NCBI RefSeq assembly: GCF_051304405.1
Contig: NZ_JBPPGG010000003.1
Location: 310,001 to 374,000, forward strand
Direction: 5' to 3'
Source of the DNA: Pedomonas sp051304405
GTDB taxonomy: Bacteria > Pseudomonadota > Alphaproteobacteria > Sphingomonadales > Sphingomonadaceae
DNA length: 64,000 nt
Numbering within the stretch: the stretch's first letter is position 1; every line of letters starts with the position of its first letter. Both the position numbers and the translations under genes were made by a program. Below the pieces are notes generated by a model, which ran no database searches, was not told where the DNA came from, and was given only the letters and a program-made list of their open reading frames with translations. Positions 27,512 through 36,244 of the stretch are shown in pieces.

Positions 27512-27610
27512 ATGAAAACTCTTGGAAAAGCGTCTTCTTTGACCCTTAGCATTAACAAACCGAATACCCTCGATGGTGGAACTGTCGGTGAATATCTCTT
27601 CAAACAGTAA
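27512..27610 (+). CDS. Lasso peptide precursor (A protein), 32 residues
   Basis: ATG preceded by AGGAGA; an in-frame stop lies upstream with no other start, so the length is fixed. The leader contains LGKASSLTL, matching the LGKAS..T signature at the end of alphaproteobacterial lasso leaders (as in astexin-1), with Thr at the penultimate position. Cleavage after residue 12 would release the 20-residue core SINKPNTLDGGTVGEYLFKQ. Ser1 and Asp9 are correctly spaced for a 9-residue macrolactam ring, and an 11-residue tail with Tyr16 and Phe18 could lock the thread; Ser-first cores are known among caulonodins. The leader would be unusually short. A hairpin terminator follows, then the B and C genes. 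Both the cleavage site and the ring are inferences. Confidence 0.82.
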   Translation: MKTLGKASSLTLSINKPNTLDGGTVGEYLFKQ

Positions 27611-27628
27611 TAATTAGATTAATTATTC

Positions 27629-27661
27629 GAGCGCGCAGATCGCCGAATCTGCGCGCTCTTT
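27629..27661 (+). terminator. Terminator/attenuator between lasso precursor and processing genes
   Basis: GAGCGCGCAGAT and ATCTGCGCGCTC form a 12-bp perfect stem with a 6-base loop, followed by TTTGATT. It lies 18 bases after the precursor stop. The weak T-run suggests partial read-through, which would make precursor mRNA exceed B and C mRNA. Confidence 0.8.
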
Positions 27662-27746
27662 GATTAACGAAATCGATTATTACACATCATCTCACCAGAT
27701 AAAAAGCCTCTTTCTTTCCCACATCTACGCAGAATGGGAAGTCGAA

Positions 27747-28445
27747 ATGCAAACATTATACTGGTTATCTCCTACCGCCTTCTGTTGTGAAGATAACGGT
27801 CACTGCATCATGCTTGATATCAGAAAGGACCAGTATTACCTAATAGAAAGGGATGACTGGACAATCATTTCGCCTTTTATCGCCAAACTGCAAACACCGC
27901 ATGTGGGCCACTGTTCAGCATCCCCAGAGAAAGTCCAAAAATTAGTACAAACACTAATATGCCGAGGATTACTCACACCGGACGGCCGTCAAGGCAAACC
28001 GCTCGTTTATTGCAAACCACACCCCCCCAACAGTTTGTTTGAACAGATTGAATGTGATACCCCCCCTTCCATTCGATGGTATCACCCTATTTCTATATTT
28101 TTTGTGGGAATATTTGCTCAATTTTTACTCACCTGCATACCACTTAGAATCATTATAAAATTAATTAAATCCGGAAAGAGGGGCAGCACAACGTATACCG
28201 ATAACTACATCCACGCCGCAAGGGTTTTCCAGCATCTTCGTCCTTTTCTTCCTAAAAGTACAGTTTGCTTGTACGATTCTTTATCATTTTTTTTCTTTTG
28301 TCGCCTCCATGGCCTTCGGCCTGATGTGGTGATCGGAATTCGAGCAGAACCATTTGCCGCCCATTGCTGGACGCAAATTGAGGGAATCATCCTGAACGAC
28401 GTACCCGCTAATATTCTGCAATACCGACCCATTATGTTAATATAA
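27747..28445 (+). CDS. Lasso peptide B protein: RRE domain fused to leader peptidase
   Basis: The product is 232 residues from ATG 27747 (the frame is open to 27660 but earlier residues do not resemble the family). Residues ~1-85 match the PqqD-like RiPP recognition element that binds the leader (IMLDIRKDQYYLIERDDW ... VQTLICRGLLTPDG). A hydrophobic stretch, ISIFFVGIFAQFLLTCIPL (~115-133), follows. Residues ~150-232 are the transglutaminase-like cysteine protease that removes the leader: Cys174 (STVCLYDSLSFFFF), His206 (EPFAAHCWTQIEG) and Asp218 (IILNDVP). Fused B proteins are the proteobacterial form. Its stop overlaps an ATG one codon set before the cyclase start, indicating coupling. Confidence 0.92.
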   Translation: MQTLYWLSPTAFCCEDNGHCIMLDIRKDQYYLIERDDWTIISPFIAKLQTPHVGHCSASPEKVQKLVQTLICRGLLTPDGRQGKPLVYCKPHPPNSLFEQIECDTPPSIRWYHPISIFFVGIFAQFLLTCIPLRIIIKLIKSGKRGSTTYTDNYIHAARVFQHLRPFLPKSTVCLYDSLSFFFFCRLHGLRPDVVIGIRAEPFAAHCWTQIEGIILNDVPANILQYRPIMLI

Positions 28446-28456
28446 TGGAGGCACAC

Positions 28457-30277
28457 ATGTATAGCTTTGCTGCGCTCTTTCATGCCCATCATCGGCCAAA
28501 CTCGAAAGAAGTTTGGCACTCCCTTAAATCAAAAATCGAAGGTCATTTTTCCAACGGGATAAGAATATACGACAATCACAATATGATTGTTTTTGAGCAT
28601 CCGGATCCCGCTACAGGATTTCAGAGCCATCGTTTGGCAAATGGGGCTGGCATAGTTATCGGAACGATCTTTTATCCCAAGCCCGATGGACAGACGCATG
28701 TTGAATCACGCCGAGCACCTGACGTTATTGGCCTACGCGAAAGCCGCGAAATTGTGAAGAGCGGATGCCGCATATTAAGAGACCATTATTGGGGCTCTTT
28801 TATTTCAATTGTACATGACGTCGAAAATAAATCAGCAATTATCTACCGAAGCCCCGGCGCCAGTTTACCTTGCTTCTGCTTTGAACGAAATGGGGTCTAT
28901 CTTATATTCTCTTCACCAGAGATCTTCGAAGTTGTTGGCAAACAAAGCTTCGAAATTGACTGGGACTTCACCGCTCTTCTTGCGAAACGACAGCACTTTT
29001 ATCATCAGCGGACCGGCATACTCGGCGTTGATCGCTTAAGATCCGCTCAATGTCTTATTATTAATGATGAGACACATGAATATAAATGGTTCTGGGATCC
29101 ATTAAAAGTCGCTCAGAATGCCGATTTGACCGAGCCTTCTAAAGCGTCAATGGCAATGAGATTAGCCGCCTTCGATTGCACAGAGGCCTGGTCTACAGTT
29201 CATCCTAAGCCATTGATAAGTCTGTCTGGGGGGTTCGACTCTTCACTCGTGGTTGGCTTGACTTCTAGATTCTTAAATCCATCTAACATTTGCTGTGTCA
29301 CTTGGTTCAATAATTCACCACTGCTCGATGAGCGAGCTTATGCACGTGCAACAACACGACAGTTTGGCGTTGAATTAATTGAATACAAGCTGAGGTTAGA
29401 ACAATTTTCTAATTATGATGCTTATGATAATATTGAATACTCGCCATTACCTTTTTCCTTGAACTATGACATGGAACGATCTCCATTTTTGTCAAAGATA
29501 TTAAAAGAAAGAGAATTATCTGCTGTTTATTATGGGAATGGCGGCGATGGGCTCTTTTTCAACCTTGCCAACAATCTTTCACTAATTGATTATCTCCACC
29601 GTCGAGGTTGGAGACGGGAATTATTGTCAGTCGCACTTAGCTCAGCGCAAATTTCTCAAACATCCCTAATACGGTCTTTTTGGGCTGCCCTAAGAGCCTG
29701 GGCCGGTTACTATTCCGACAATGATTCCCTCCCTCCAGAACATGGCTGGGGCCTTTGTCCCGAGATCGCCAACAGTTTCAGTCAGGAAGAAGAGTTTCTC
29801 GCGCCATGGGAGCTGTCGCACCCATTGATCCCTCACGGCAAACGCACTCAGATTTGGGGGATCATGGGAGAATCCCTCTACATGAATCTAATCAAAGGCG
29901 TAACGCCGCTTCCAGTGGTCGATCTCTTTTTAGCGCAACCGCTAGTCGAAGTTAGCTTAAGGATACCGACCTATGTCTTGCAATATAATGGTCGCGAGCG
30001 CGGCCTTGCACGCCAAGCATTTAAAGATTGCCTAACACCTGAAGTTCGACTCCGCCGGTTCAAGAGCCATTTGACGGATTACCTAAACGAATATATTCGT
30101 GCTCGATCACCGGTGTTGAAGGAATATCTCCTGGACGGGCTACTGGCTCAAAAGGGGTTATTGAATAGAACGAAAATCGAAGGGTTCTTCGCCGAGCCAG
30201 CTGCGGCCTCCGAGTACCACTTTGTCCGGATAGGGCAGCTTGTTGACACGGAGGCCTGGGCTCGAAGATGGAGTTAA
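28457..30277 (+). CDS. Lasso peptide cyclase (C protein), asparagine-synthetase-like
   Basis: The product is 606 residues from ATG 28457, chosen because GGAGG lies 5 bases upstream; an ATG at 28445 overlaps the B stop. The N-terminal ~200 residues resemble the glutaminase domain of AsnB but lack the catalytic Cys2, as is usual for lasso cyclases. The ATP-pyrophosphatase loop is ISLSGGFDSSLVVGLTSRF (~residues 252-270); later VYYGNGGDGLFFNL matches the second AsnB motif. It adenylates the ring-forming Asp/Glu side chain and closes the macrolactam with the core N-terminus. It ends 4 bases into the convergent isopeptidase gene. Confidence 0.92.
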   Translation: MYSFAALFHAHHRPNSKEVWHSLKSKIEGHFSNGIRIYDNHNMIVFEHPDPATGFQSHRLANGAGIVIGTIFYPKPDGQTHVESRRAPDVIGLRESREIVKSGCRILRDHYWGSFISIVHDVENKSAIIYRSPGASLPCFCFERNGVYLIFSSPEIFEVVGKQSFEIDWDFTALLAKRQHFYHQRTGILGVDRLRSAQCLIINDETHEYKWFWDPLKVAQNADLTEPSKASMAMRLAAFDCTEAWSTVHPKPLISLSGGFDSSLVVGLTSRFLNPSNICCVTWFNNSPLLDERAYARATTRQFGVELIEYKLRLEQFSNYDAYDNIEYSPLPFSLNYDMERSPFLSKILKERELSAVYYGNGGDGLFFNLANNLSLIDYLHRRGWRRELLSVALSSAQISQTSLIRSFWAALRAWAGYYSDNDSLPPEHGWGLCPEIANSFSQEEEFLAPWELSHPLIPHGKRTQIWGIMGESLYMNLIKGVTPLPVVDLFLAQPLVEVSLRIPTYVLQYNGRERGLARQAFKDCLTPEVRLRRFKSHLTDYLNEYIRARSPVLKEYLLDGLLAQKGLLNRTKIEGFFAEPAAASEYHFVRIGQLVDTEAWARRWS

Positions 30278-32691
30278 TTAGAAACTCGCTGCTCGTACTT
30301 GTCATCCAATTCGTTATTGCAGGTCATGTGGCTCATTGGCGTATAGGGGCGAACCGACGGGTTCATCGCAGCAAGCTTTCTCTTCAGGTCCATCCACCGC
30401 CTGTATTGGTCAGCCTTTGCCGTATCGTCGACAGTACGATTATTGAGCCAAAAATCGAACCAGTCCACATTTGCCTCTTGGGATTGAAAGACTGCATCAG
30501 GATGCTGGGAGGGATGCTTTCCCGTTGTGTATATCACATATTCGACAGGAGCATTTAAACGTCGCAAACCAGCGAAAATATCCCACCATCCACTTGGCAT
30601 CCCATGGTGATCCTCGATCCGAACTGGTGTTCTCAATCTATCAATGTTGTGAAGTGGGCTCCGCTCTACCCAAGCTTGAACCGTCTCACCCCAAGGTTGG
30701 GCACCGCAGTAGAGAAGTTCGATCTCTTTCATACCCATACCGGGGCTTCCATAAAGATACGCATAACCCATCTCGGATTGGCTAAACGCGTCAACAATTG
30801 TCACCGCAGCAGGCACGAAATCCGGGAAAAGCGCCATGTTAAATACTAACGACCCAGTCGCGCTATACCCAATGAGCCCTACCTTCGAGATGTCGATCTT
30901 GCCTTGATCATATAACAACTTTACCCCAGCAGAAATACCGGCGGCAGTACCCGAATGCTCGTCACTATATGCATCAAATTTCTCGTCTGGAATATTAAGA
31001 ACGAACATACCCTTATTGGCCAGCGCCTGGCCAGCATAAGGTGCAGTCAGATTCGGTGGTCCGTCAAAGACATAATGCCCCGGATCGAAGCCATGGGTTT
31101 GAACCACAATTGGATATCGCCTTCCCGGACGATAATTGGTTGGATAAATAAGGCTCCCTTGCCAGGTTTTTCCATTTGCATCTGTCCACTGCATTAGCTC
31201 AACGGCGCCAAAAAGTTTTCCCTTGAACTCCGGGTTTAGCTCAAAGAAAATTTTTATCTGGCCAGTGATCAGATCTTTTACATACAGATTTGGTTGGCTT
31301 CGATATGATTCGCCCGTAGTGATATAAACTCTGTAATGAGGGATTTCGAGACGGCAGTGTTCATTAACACTATTCAGATCAATTGGCTGGTACTGGTTGC
31401 AGCGTGCAACTACTGAGGCTGTCACGTTCCGCCGATTATCAGGCTTCGAATCGTTCACGACTTTCCATGACGCTCGGTCGTTATATTGAAAAAAGTCTTT
31501 TACGTAGAAACGGTCACGATCGACCCCGATGTTAACTACAACCCCCCGGTCGTAGCGATCTGTTCCTGAGACGGAATGACTGATAAATCGATGTTCAGCA
31601 TTACTCTCAACATTAGTCGATAGAACATCGCTAATGATGCTATCACCTAGTAAGATCGAGTTGTCCGTTAACCAACGAGGAGTCTCGGGCTCAGACGTTC
31701 TATCGATGGGAAATTTTTTCAACTCATAATAATTTCCATTCTCCAAATCAACTACCGCATAGTGTGTTTTGATTGCAAATTTTTTTCCGACATTTTCATC
31801 GTAATCTTCATAGAATTTATCTTTTAATGGCCCATCAATTTTTCCCGGCGTGTACATATCCGAGTAAATGGGTGCGAGTGCCTTAGCGCCATCCGGCGAA
31901 ATAACAAAATCATCAAAAGGCAGAGATACAGGGAAATCTTTTATTATAAGAGACTCTAATCTATTTTTATTTATTCTTACACGATAGATATTGGAAAAGT
32001 AAAGAGGAAAATTCGACTTAATTTTATTCTGATAGTAATTTGAACCGTCCGCCAAGCATTGGGAATTAAATATACCCTCTACACCAACAATAAAACTAAC
32101 TCTCTCACAGCTCCTATCCAGCTTGTAGGACTTTTCGAAAAAAATTATTTCACCTTTTTTTTCATTAATAAAATACTGAATCACCCCTCTCGAGCTATTC
32201 GTAAGCCGTGATATCTTTCCTGAAGCCAGCTCTATCGCATAAACTTGACCTCTCTCGTCGTTATCATGTCCGATAAATGTTAAAAAACGTCCTTCATCAA
32301 AAAATTTTATTTCCTTGATTCCCGCGCTATGAAGCGCCGATGTGTCAGGATTATTTTGATTATAATATAATGAGATCCAAATACGCTCTTTCGGTGGCGA
32401 ATTTTTTTTATTACGGACATAATCGACGATGTCAGGCACATGAAAAGAAATTAACTTAAATTTATAGGTTGATTTTTCCGGGAGCCCCGCGCCAACCACA
32501 ACAAAAAGTTCTAAGCCATCAGGACTTAGGATAAAAGGCGTACGCGTATTCCAGGAATCCATATACACAACATCGTAAAGTCTATTTCGGGAAATACTAT
32601 CTAATACAGTAAAGGGCGCATTTGCCTTAACACCGCCAACCAGAAATAGAAAATTAAGTATTAATAAAGTAGTTATTGTTTTATTTATCAT
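30274..32691 (-). CDS. Lasso peptide isopeptidase (AtxE2-like, prolyl-oligopeptidase family S9)
   Basis: The product is 805 residues from ATG 32691, where a signal peptide begins (MINKTITTLLILNFLFLVGG); the frame is open further upstream but without a usable ribosome site. An N-terminal beta-propeller of ~480 residues precedes the alpha/beta-hydrolase domain: YPIVVQTHGFDPG, KVGLIGYSATGSLVFN with the nucleophile Ser (~610), and a C-terminal acidic/His region near TGKHPSQHPDAV. Known isopeptidases of astexin-type clusters hydrolyse the isopeptide bond of their own threaded lasso peptide after import. Its position next to the receptor and precursor genes supports that role. A palindromic motif abuts its start codon, where a Shine-Dalgarno sequence would be expected. 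Confidence 0.88.
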   Translation of the reverse strand: MINKTITTLLILNFLFLVGGVKANAPFTVLDSISRNRLYDVVYMDSWNTRTPFILSPDGLELFVVVGAGLPEKSTYKFKLISFHVPDIVDYVRNKKNSPPKERIWISLYYNQNNPDTSALHSAGIKEIKFFDEGRFLTFIGHDNDERGQVYAIELASGKISRLTNSSRGVIQYFINEKKGEIIFFEKSYKLDRSCERVSFIVGVEGIFNSQCLADGSNYYQNKIKSNFPLYFSNIYRVRINKNRLESLIIKDFPVSLPFDDFVISPDGAKALAPIYSDMYTPGKIDGPLKDKFYEDYDENVGKKFAIKTHYAVVDLENGNYYELKKFPIDRTSEPETPRWLTDNSILLGDSIISDVLSTNVESNAEHRFISHSVSGTDRYDRGVVVNIGVDRDRFYVKDFFQYNDRASWKVVNDSKPDNRRNVTASVVARCNQYQPIDLNSVNEHCRLEIPHYRVYITTGESYRSQPNLYVKDLITGQIKIFFELNPEFKGKLFGAVELMQWTDANGKTWQGSLIYPTNYRPGRRYPIVVQTHGFDPGHYVFDGPPNLTAPYAGQALANKGMFVLNIPDEKFDAYSDEHSGTAAGISAGVKLLYDQGKIDISKVGLIGYSATGSLVFNMALFPDFVPAAVTIVDAFSQSEMGYAYLYGSPGMGMKEIELLYCGAQPWGETVQAWVERSPLHNIDRLRTPVRIEDHHGMPSGWWDIFAGLRRLNAPVEYVIYTTGKHPSQHPDAVFQSQEANVDWFDFWLNNRTVDDTAKADQYRRWMDLKRKLAAMNPSVRPYTPMSHMTCNNELDDKYEQRVSN

Positions 32692-32693
32692 AT

Positions 32694-32743
32694 CTGGATA
32701 ATCCAGTTTTAAACTGCCTTTCAAATGAAATGAAAATATTTCC
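32694..32743 (-). promoter_or_regulatory. Candidate operator before the isopeptidase gene
   Basis: On the minus strand GGAAATATTTTC (32743-32732) is followed after 25 bases by CTGGA-TTA-TCCAG (32706-32694), two bases before the ATG at 32691. The order and spacing resemble the site before the precursor gene. In RNA the inverted repeat could also fold at the ribosome-binding region. Confidence 0.55.
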
Positions 32744-32767
32744 TTCCTTCTTAATACTAATACTATT

Positions 32768-35605
32768 TTACCAAGAAATGCGAATCTCTGCTGCAATAAA
32801 TCGTCCCAATGGGTCAACGTTGTTTGGATCGTATCCAATACCTAATGGATTATCTGCAAAGGGTGGATTATTTGCAAAGACATTTAATGCGCTCAATGAT
32901 AGGCTCATCGCTGGTAATTTCTGTTTCGAAAGAATATCATTTATGTTTATTAATAGATTGAAATCCATAGTGGTATAGGATCGTATTTTATCCTGCCGAT
33001 TTGAGACATCGTTTCGATAAGAATCCGTATAATTTAGCGTGACGGTAGCGGTCAGGGCATTCCAGCTATTCGACAAATATGCACGGGCTCGAAAGTCCAC
33101 GGGCTGACCCAGTCGGTCAACAGCATCAAATCGGGGAGCTGTATCTGTTGATTGCCGAATATGATCAATGAGATAGGTTGCGGAGGCCCCAAGAGAAAGG
33201 TGTCCAAACGAAGAATTAATGGAAAAATCTACCGAAAAATCCAGGCCACGCACAATATTTTTTGCAATGTTCTTTTTTCGAAAATCTAGAATTGCGCCTA
33301 CAATACTTGGTACACACTCAGCAGGATTACCCAAGAAATTAGAATCCGCACAGAGGTCATTTAAAATGGTACTACTTGGGAATCTTTGAATAAGGCTTTG
33401 ATATTCCTCCTCATTAAATAAAACTGTCGCCAGAGAATCTGGTTGAACTATTCTGTCTTTGAAAACTGTCTTAAAATAGGTTATTCTACCTGAAAGGCCA
33501 GGAATCAAGGTTGGCTCGAGAGTAATGCCTGCTGTCCATGTCTCTGCCGTTTCGTGAGTCATTTCAGGGTCATTGCCGAATAAAACAAGCGTTGCGGTCT
33601 GACCAGTAGCTGAACTTGGATCGGGGAGTCTGGTGATCATGGAGTAATTGCCGGTAATTACCCGTTCCCGCAAGTGTGGCGCCCGGAACGAAGTTCCATA
33701 AGTCGCATTAAGTGAGAAATGGCGGATTGGGCGCCATCTCATTCCAATTTTTGGGTTCGTTGTACTACCTTCTTCGTCGTACTTTTCGTATCGTCCAGCC
33801 AGTGAAAGATCCAAGGAATAAACCAAGGGAGTGTCAACTTCGGGTGCAACCAAAGGGACGAAAAGCTCCCCAAAAATAGAATACACCTTCCGACTGAGGG
33901 AACTTTCAGAAGAGAGTTCCCCGTTTTCGCTAAAGGTGGATGAGAAACTTTCCGAGCGATAATCAGCGCCAATAGCCGCAAATACTTGGTGTCCATTCAC
34001 GGAAAAGACAGGGCCATCTAATTTAGAATTTATTGTCGTTATTTTTGAATTTGGCTTTTCGGCGTATTTGGACCAGAGTTTCGCAATAGTATTTTGATTA
34101 TTTACTTTTCCGTCTCCAAACGGATTAAACGCTGTTTCTGGGTTGGGGTCCGCGAGAGCTTCAAACAGTGCAGCAAAATTTGGGCTGAATGAAATAAAGC
34201 GGGACTTCTCCTGGCCGTAATTTATGTAGGTCTCCCACCTCCAGCTGGCCAGTGCTAGTCTTACACCGGCAGTGGCACTTCCCGTTCGCAGCCGTCCGTG
34301 TCCGGTCATCTGCCCCAACTCCGGCTCCAATGAATATGCTATCATCAGAGGCGCATCGCCAAACGGGTTGATGTAGAATGGGTTTGTGCTCGGCACAATC
34401 AGCGTGGTTCCCGGCGCAGTGACGATGTTATCATTTTTCCTTTCTGAATACCTGAGTTCCGCAAATAGATCCAGATTTTCGAGGACACGGAGTTCTAATG
34501 CCGAAAAAAGGCTGTGCCGTTTTTGCTTGGGCAGGATATCAACATTACTTAGATTATCGCCATAATTAATTTGCCCAGGCAGAAGATCTGCAACCGTAAG
34601 ATTTCGACCGTCTTGGTTTTTAGGAATTGCAAAGGCCGGTTGACCGGTCATTGGATCAAGAATATTTCCTGGATTACCAAGATTCGAACGGTAATCGGTT
34701 CCGCCAAATCGACGAAGATCTGACGTAGCGGCGTATGATCGATATTTATTTAAAAGATTGTCCCGTTTATAAAACTCATAACTTATGATGAAATTTCCAG
34801 TCTCCCAATTTGTCCCGAAAGCCTGCGCTGCGCGATATTCATCCAGATTTCCTTTTGTCACTGTTCCGTAGCGGGCACGCGTCTCAAAACCTTCAAAATC
34901 TTTTCGCAGAATTATGTTGACGACACCGCCCACGGCGTCGGATCCGTAAAGCGCAGAAGCACCATCAGATAGCACTTCTACCCTCTCCACGGCGGCCTGA
35001 GGAATATTTGATATATCAACAAAATCCCCCTCAAGTCCCGATGAAGGCAAGCGCCTGCCGTTAATCAACACCAATGTGGCGTCAGCTCCCAGACCCCGAA
35101 GATTGACAGTCGTCCCATTGAAGGCATTTGAACTCAAAAGAGGTCCAGCGAACGCATCTTCGCTTCCCCCGCCGCCTTGAAAGTTTTGGGGAAGGGTCTG
35201 CAGAAAATCATGCACCGTTGCATATCCAGAGCGATCAATTGTCTGCTTGTCATAAACATCTAAAGCGGCGCCAGCAGGAGCAGCCCCCCTTATGTGCGAG
35301 CCAGTTACAGTTATTGGGTCAAGCTCAGCAGAATGGAGCTTCGTCCGAGCGCGATCGGTCGTATTGCTACTGGTATCAGGGGCTGCTGTTCCAGAATCTT
35401 GAACTTCCTTGGTTGGCTTACTTGGGTCCTCCATAGGGAGGGACCGGTCGTCTTGATCTCTATGTCCCCGCGCACTAACGGTTGCGGATGGCTGCGAAGT
35501 CACTGCGCTTTGAGCGAGTGTCTCATGTTCATAAAGAAACCCAAGCCTGAGAATTGTCGTTGTAAAGAGAAATATTTTTGAAGTATTTATTTTTGTAAAT
35601 ATCAT
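32768..35605 (-). CDS. TonB-dependent outer-membrane receptor of the lasso locus
   Basis: The product is 945 residues. It has an N-terminal hydrophobic segment (SKIFLFTTTILRLGF), a ~60-residue low-complexity linker, then the plug domain: PITVTGSHIRGAAPAG, NLRGLGADATLVLINGRRLP and VEVLSDGASALYGSDAVGGV (residues ~95-235). The rest is the beta-barrel, ending IAAEIRISW with a terminal aromatic. Receptors of this large subclass accompany isopeptidases in astexin and caulonodin clusters and are thought to import the lasso peptide. Its 3' end lies 76 bases before the isopeptidase start, so the two may be co-transcribed. No FecI/FecR pair lies nearby. Confidence 0.92.
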   Translation of the reverse strand: MIFTKINTSKIFLFTTTILRLGFLYEHETLAQSAVTSQPSATVSARGHRDQDDRSLPMEDPSKPTKEVQDSGTAAPDTSSNTTDRARTKLHSAELDPITVTGSHIRGAAPAGAALDVYDKQTIDRSGYATVHDFLQTLPQNFQGGGGSEDAFAGPLLSSNAFNGTTVNLRGLGADATLVLINGRRLPSSGLEGDFVDISNIPQAAVERVEVLSDGASALYGSDAVGGVVNIILRKDFEGFETRARYGTVTKGNLDEYRAAQAFGTNWETGNFIISYEFYKRDNLLNKYRSYAATSDLRRFGGTDYRSNLGNPGNILDPMTGQPAFAIPKNQDGRNLTVADLLPGQINYGDNLSNVDILPKQKRHSLFSALELRVLENLDLFAELRYSERKNDNIVTAPGTTLIVPSTNPFYINPFGDAPLMIAYSLEPELGQMTGHGRLRTGSATAGVRLALASWRWETYINYGQEKSRFISFSPNFAALFEALADPNPETAFNPFGDGKVNNQNTIAKLWSKYAEKPNSKITTINSKLDGPVFSVNGHQVFAAIGADYRSESFSSTFSENGELSSESSLSRKVYSIFGELFVPLVAPEVDTPLVYSLDLSLAGRYEKYDEEGSTTNPKIGMRWRPIRHFSLNATYGTSFRAPHLRERVITGNYSMITRLPDPSSATGQTATLVLFGNDPEMTHETAETWTAGITLEPTLIPGLSGRITYFKTVFKDRIVQPDSLATVLFNEEEYQSLIQRFPSSTILNDLCADSNFLGNPAECVPSIVGAILDFRKKNIAKNIVRGLDFSVDFSINSSFGHLSLGASATYLIDHIRQSTDTAPRFDAVDRLGQPVDFRARAYLSNSWNALTATVTLNYTDSYRNDVSNRQDKIRSYTTMDFNLLININDILSKQKLPAMSLSLSALNVFANNPPFADNPLGIGYDPNNVDPLGRFIAAEIRISW

Positions 35606-36244
35606 TTACATGATTCCTTTTTTATTCTTATTGGGGGCCATTAGACTTTATTAGACCCCAATTAAATGATGCAATATCTACAGATACCTTAATTGGGTTA
35701 ATATAAAACTACGCCCCCTTCGATTAATCTGAGGAAACATTATTTTTTGAGAGAAAAAGGTGCCCTCACTGAAAATAAAGCAATTCAAGCCACAATTATT
35801 AGGCAACGTCGACTGGTGATTCCGCAGGATAATTGACATACACCCAATCGACCCTGAGGGCCGGCAGCCTACAAATATAATATTAGGACGATAAGAATTA
35901 AAACAAACATGAATTATAGATCAATGTCTTACAATGCACTGGAGGGATAGGCCAATTATGAATATACCTACATAAAAACGTCAATACCAAAAATTAAACA
36001 ATAATCCGAAATTAAAATAACAAAATCACATTACATAAATTAATTGATTTGAAGATGAAAATATTCACCCCTCCCATTGCACTAGAATTTATTTAAGAGA
36101 CATTTGATCGACTGGCAGCCCTTGTAATTTACTCCGCCATTGGATAATATTAATCACGAACACCTATCCGAAGCGCTAATTAAATGACGTTTTACATGAC
36201 CTTATCTAAGAATCAATTTACATCAATTGAATTGAAAAACCGAT
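35606..36244. other. AT-rich intergenic region at the right border of the lasso island
   Basis: About 640 bases with no supported gene. The receptor promoter should lie at its left end; the rest is AT-rich and holds nothing recognisable. GC content rises at the start of the restriction operon. Confidence 0.55.
35631..35661 (-). promoter_or_regulatory. Repeat-containing site upstream of the lasso receptor
   Basis: TTGGGG (35631-35636) and CCCCAA (35656-35661) form an inverted repeat. Between them ATTAGAC occurs twice (35640 and 35650) exactly 10 bases apart, one helical turn. It lies 26 bases upstream of the receptor start and may be a binding site. Confidence 0.5.

Noticed and set aside
27512..27610. 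Alternative lasso core starting at Asp21 (DGGTVGEYLFKQ) after NTL, giving a 7-residue ring to Glu27
   Set aside because: An N-terminal Asp is atypical, the tail would be only five residues, and the LGKAS..T leader signature fits the Ser13 start better.
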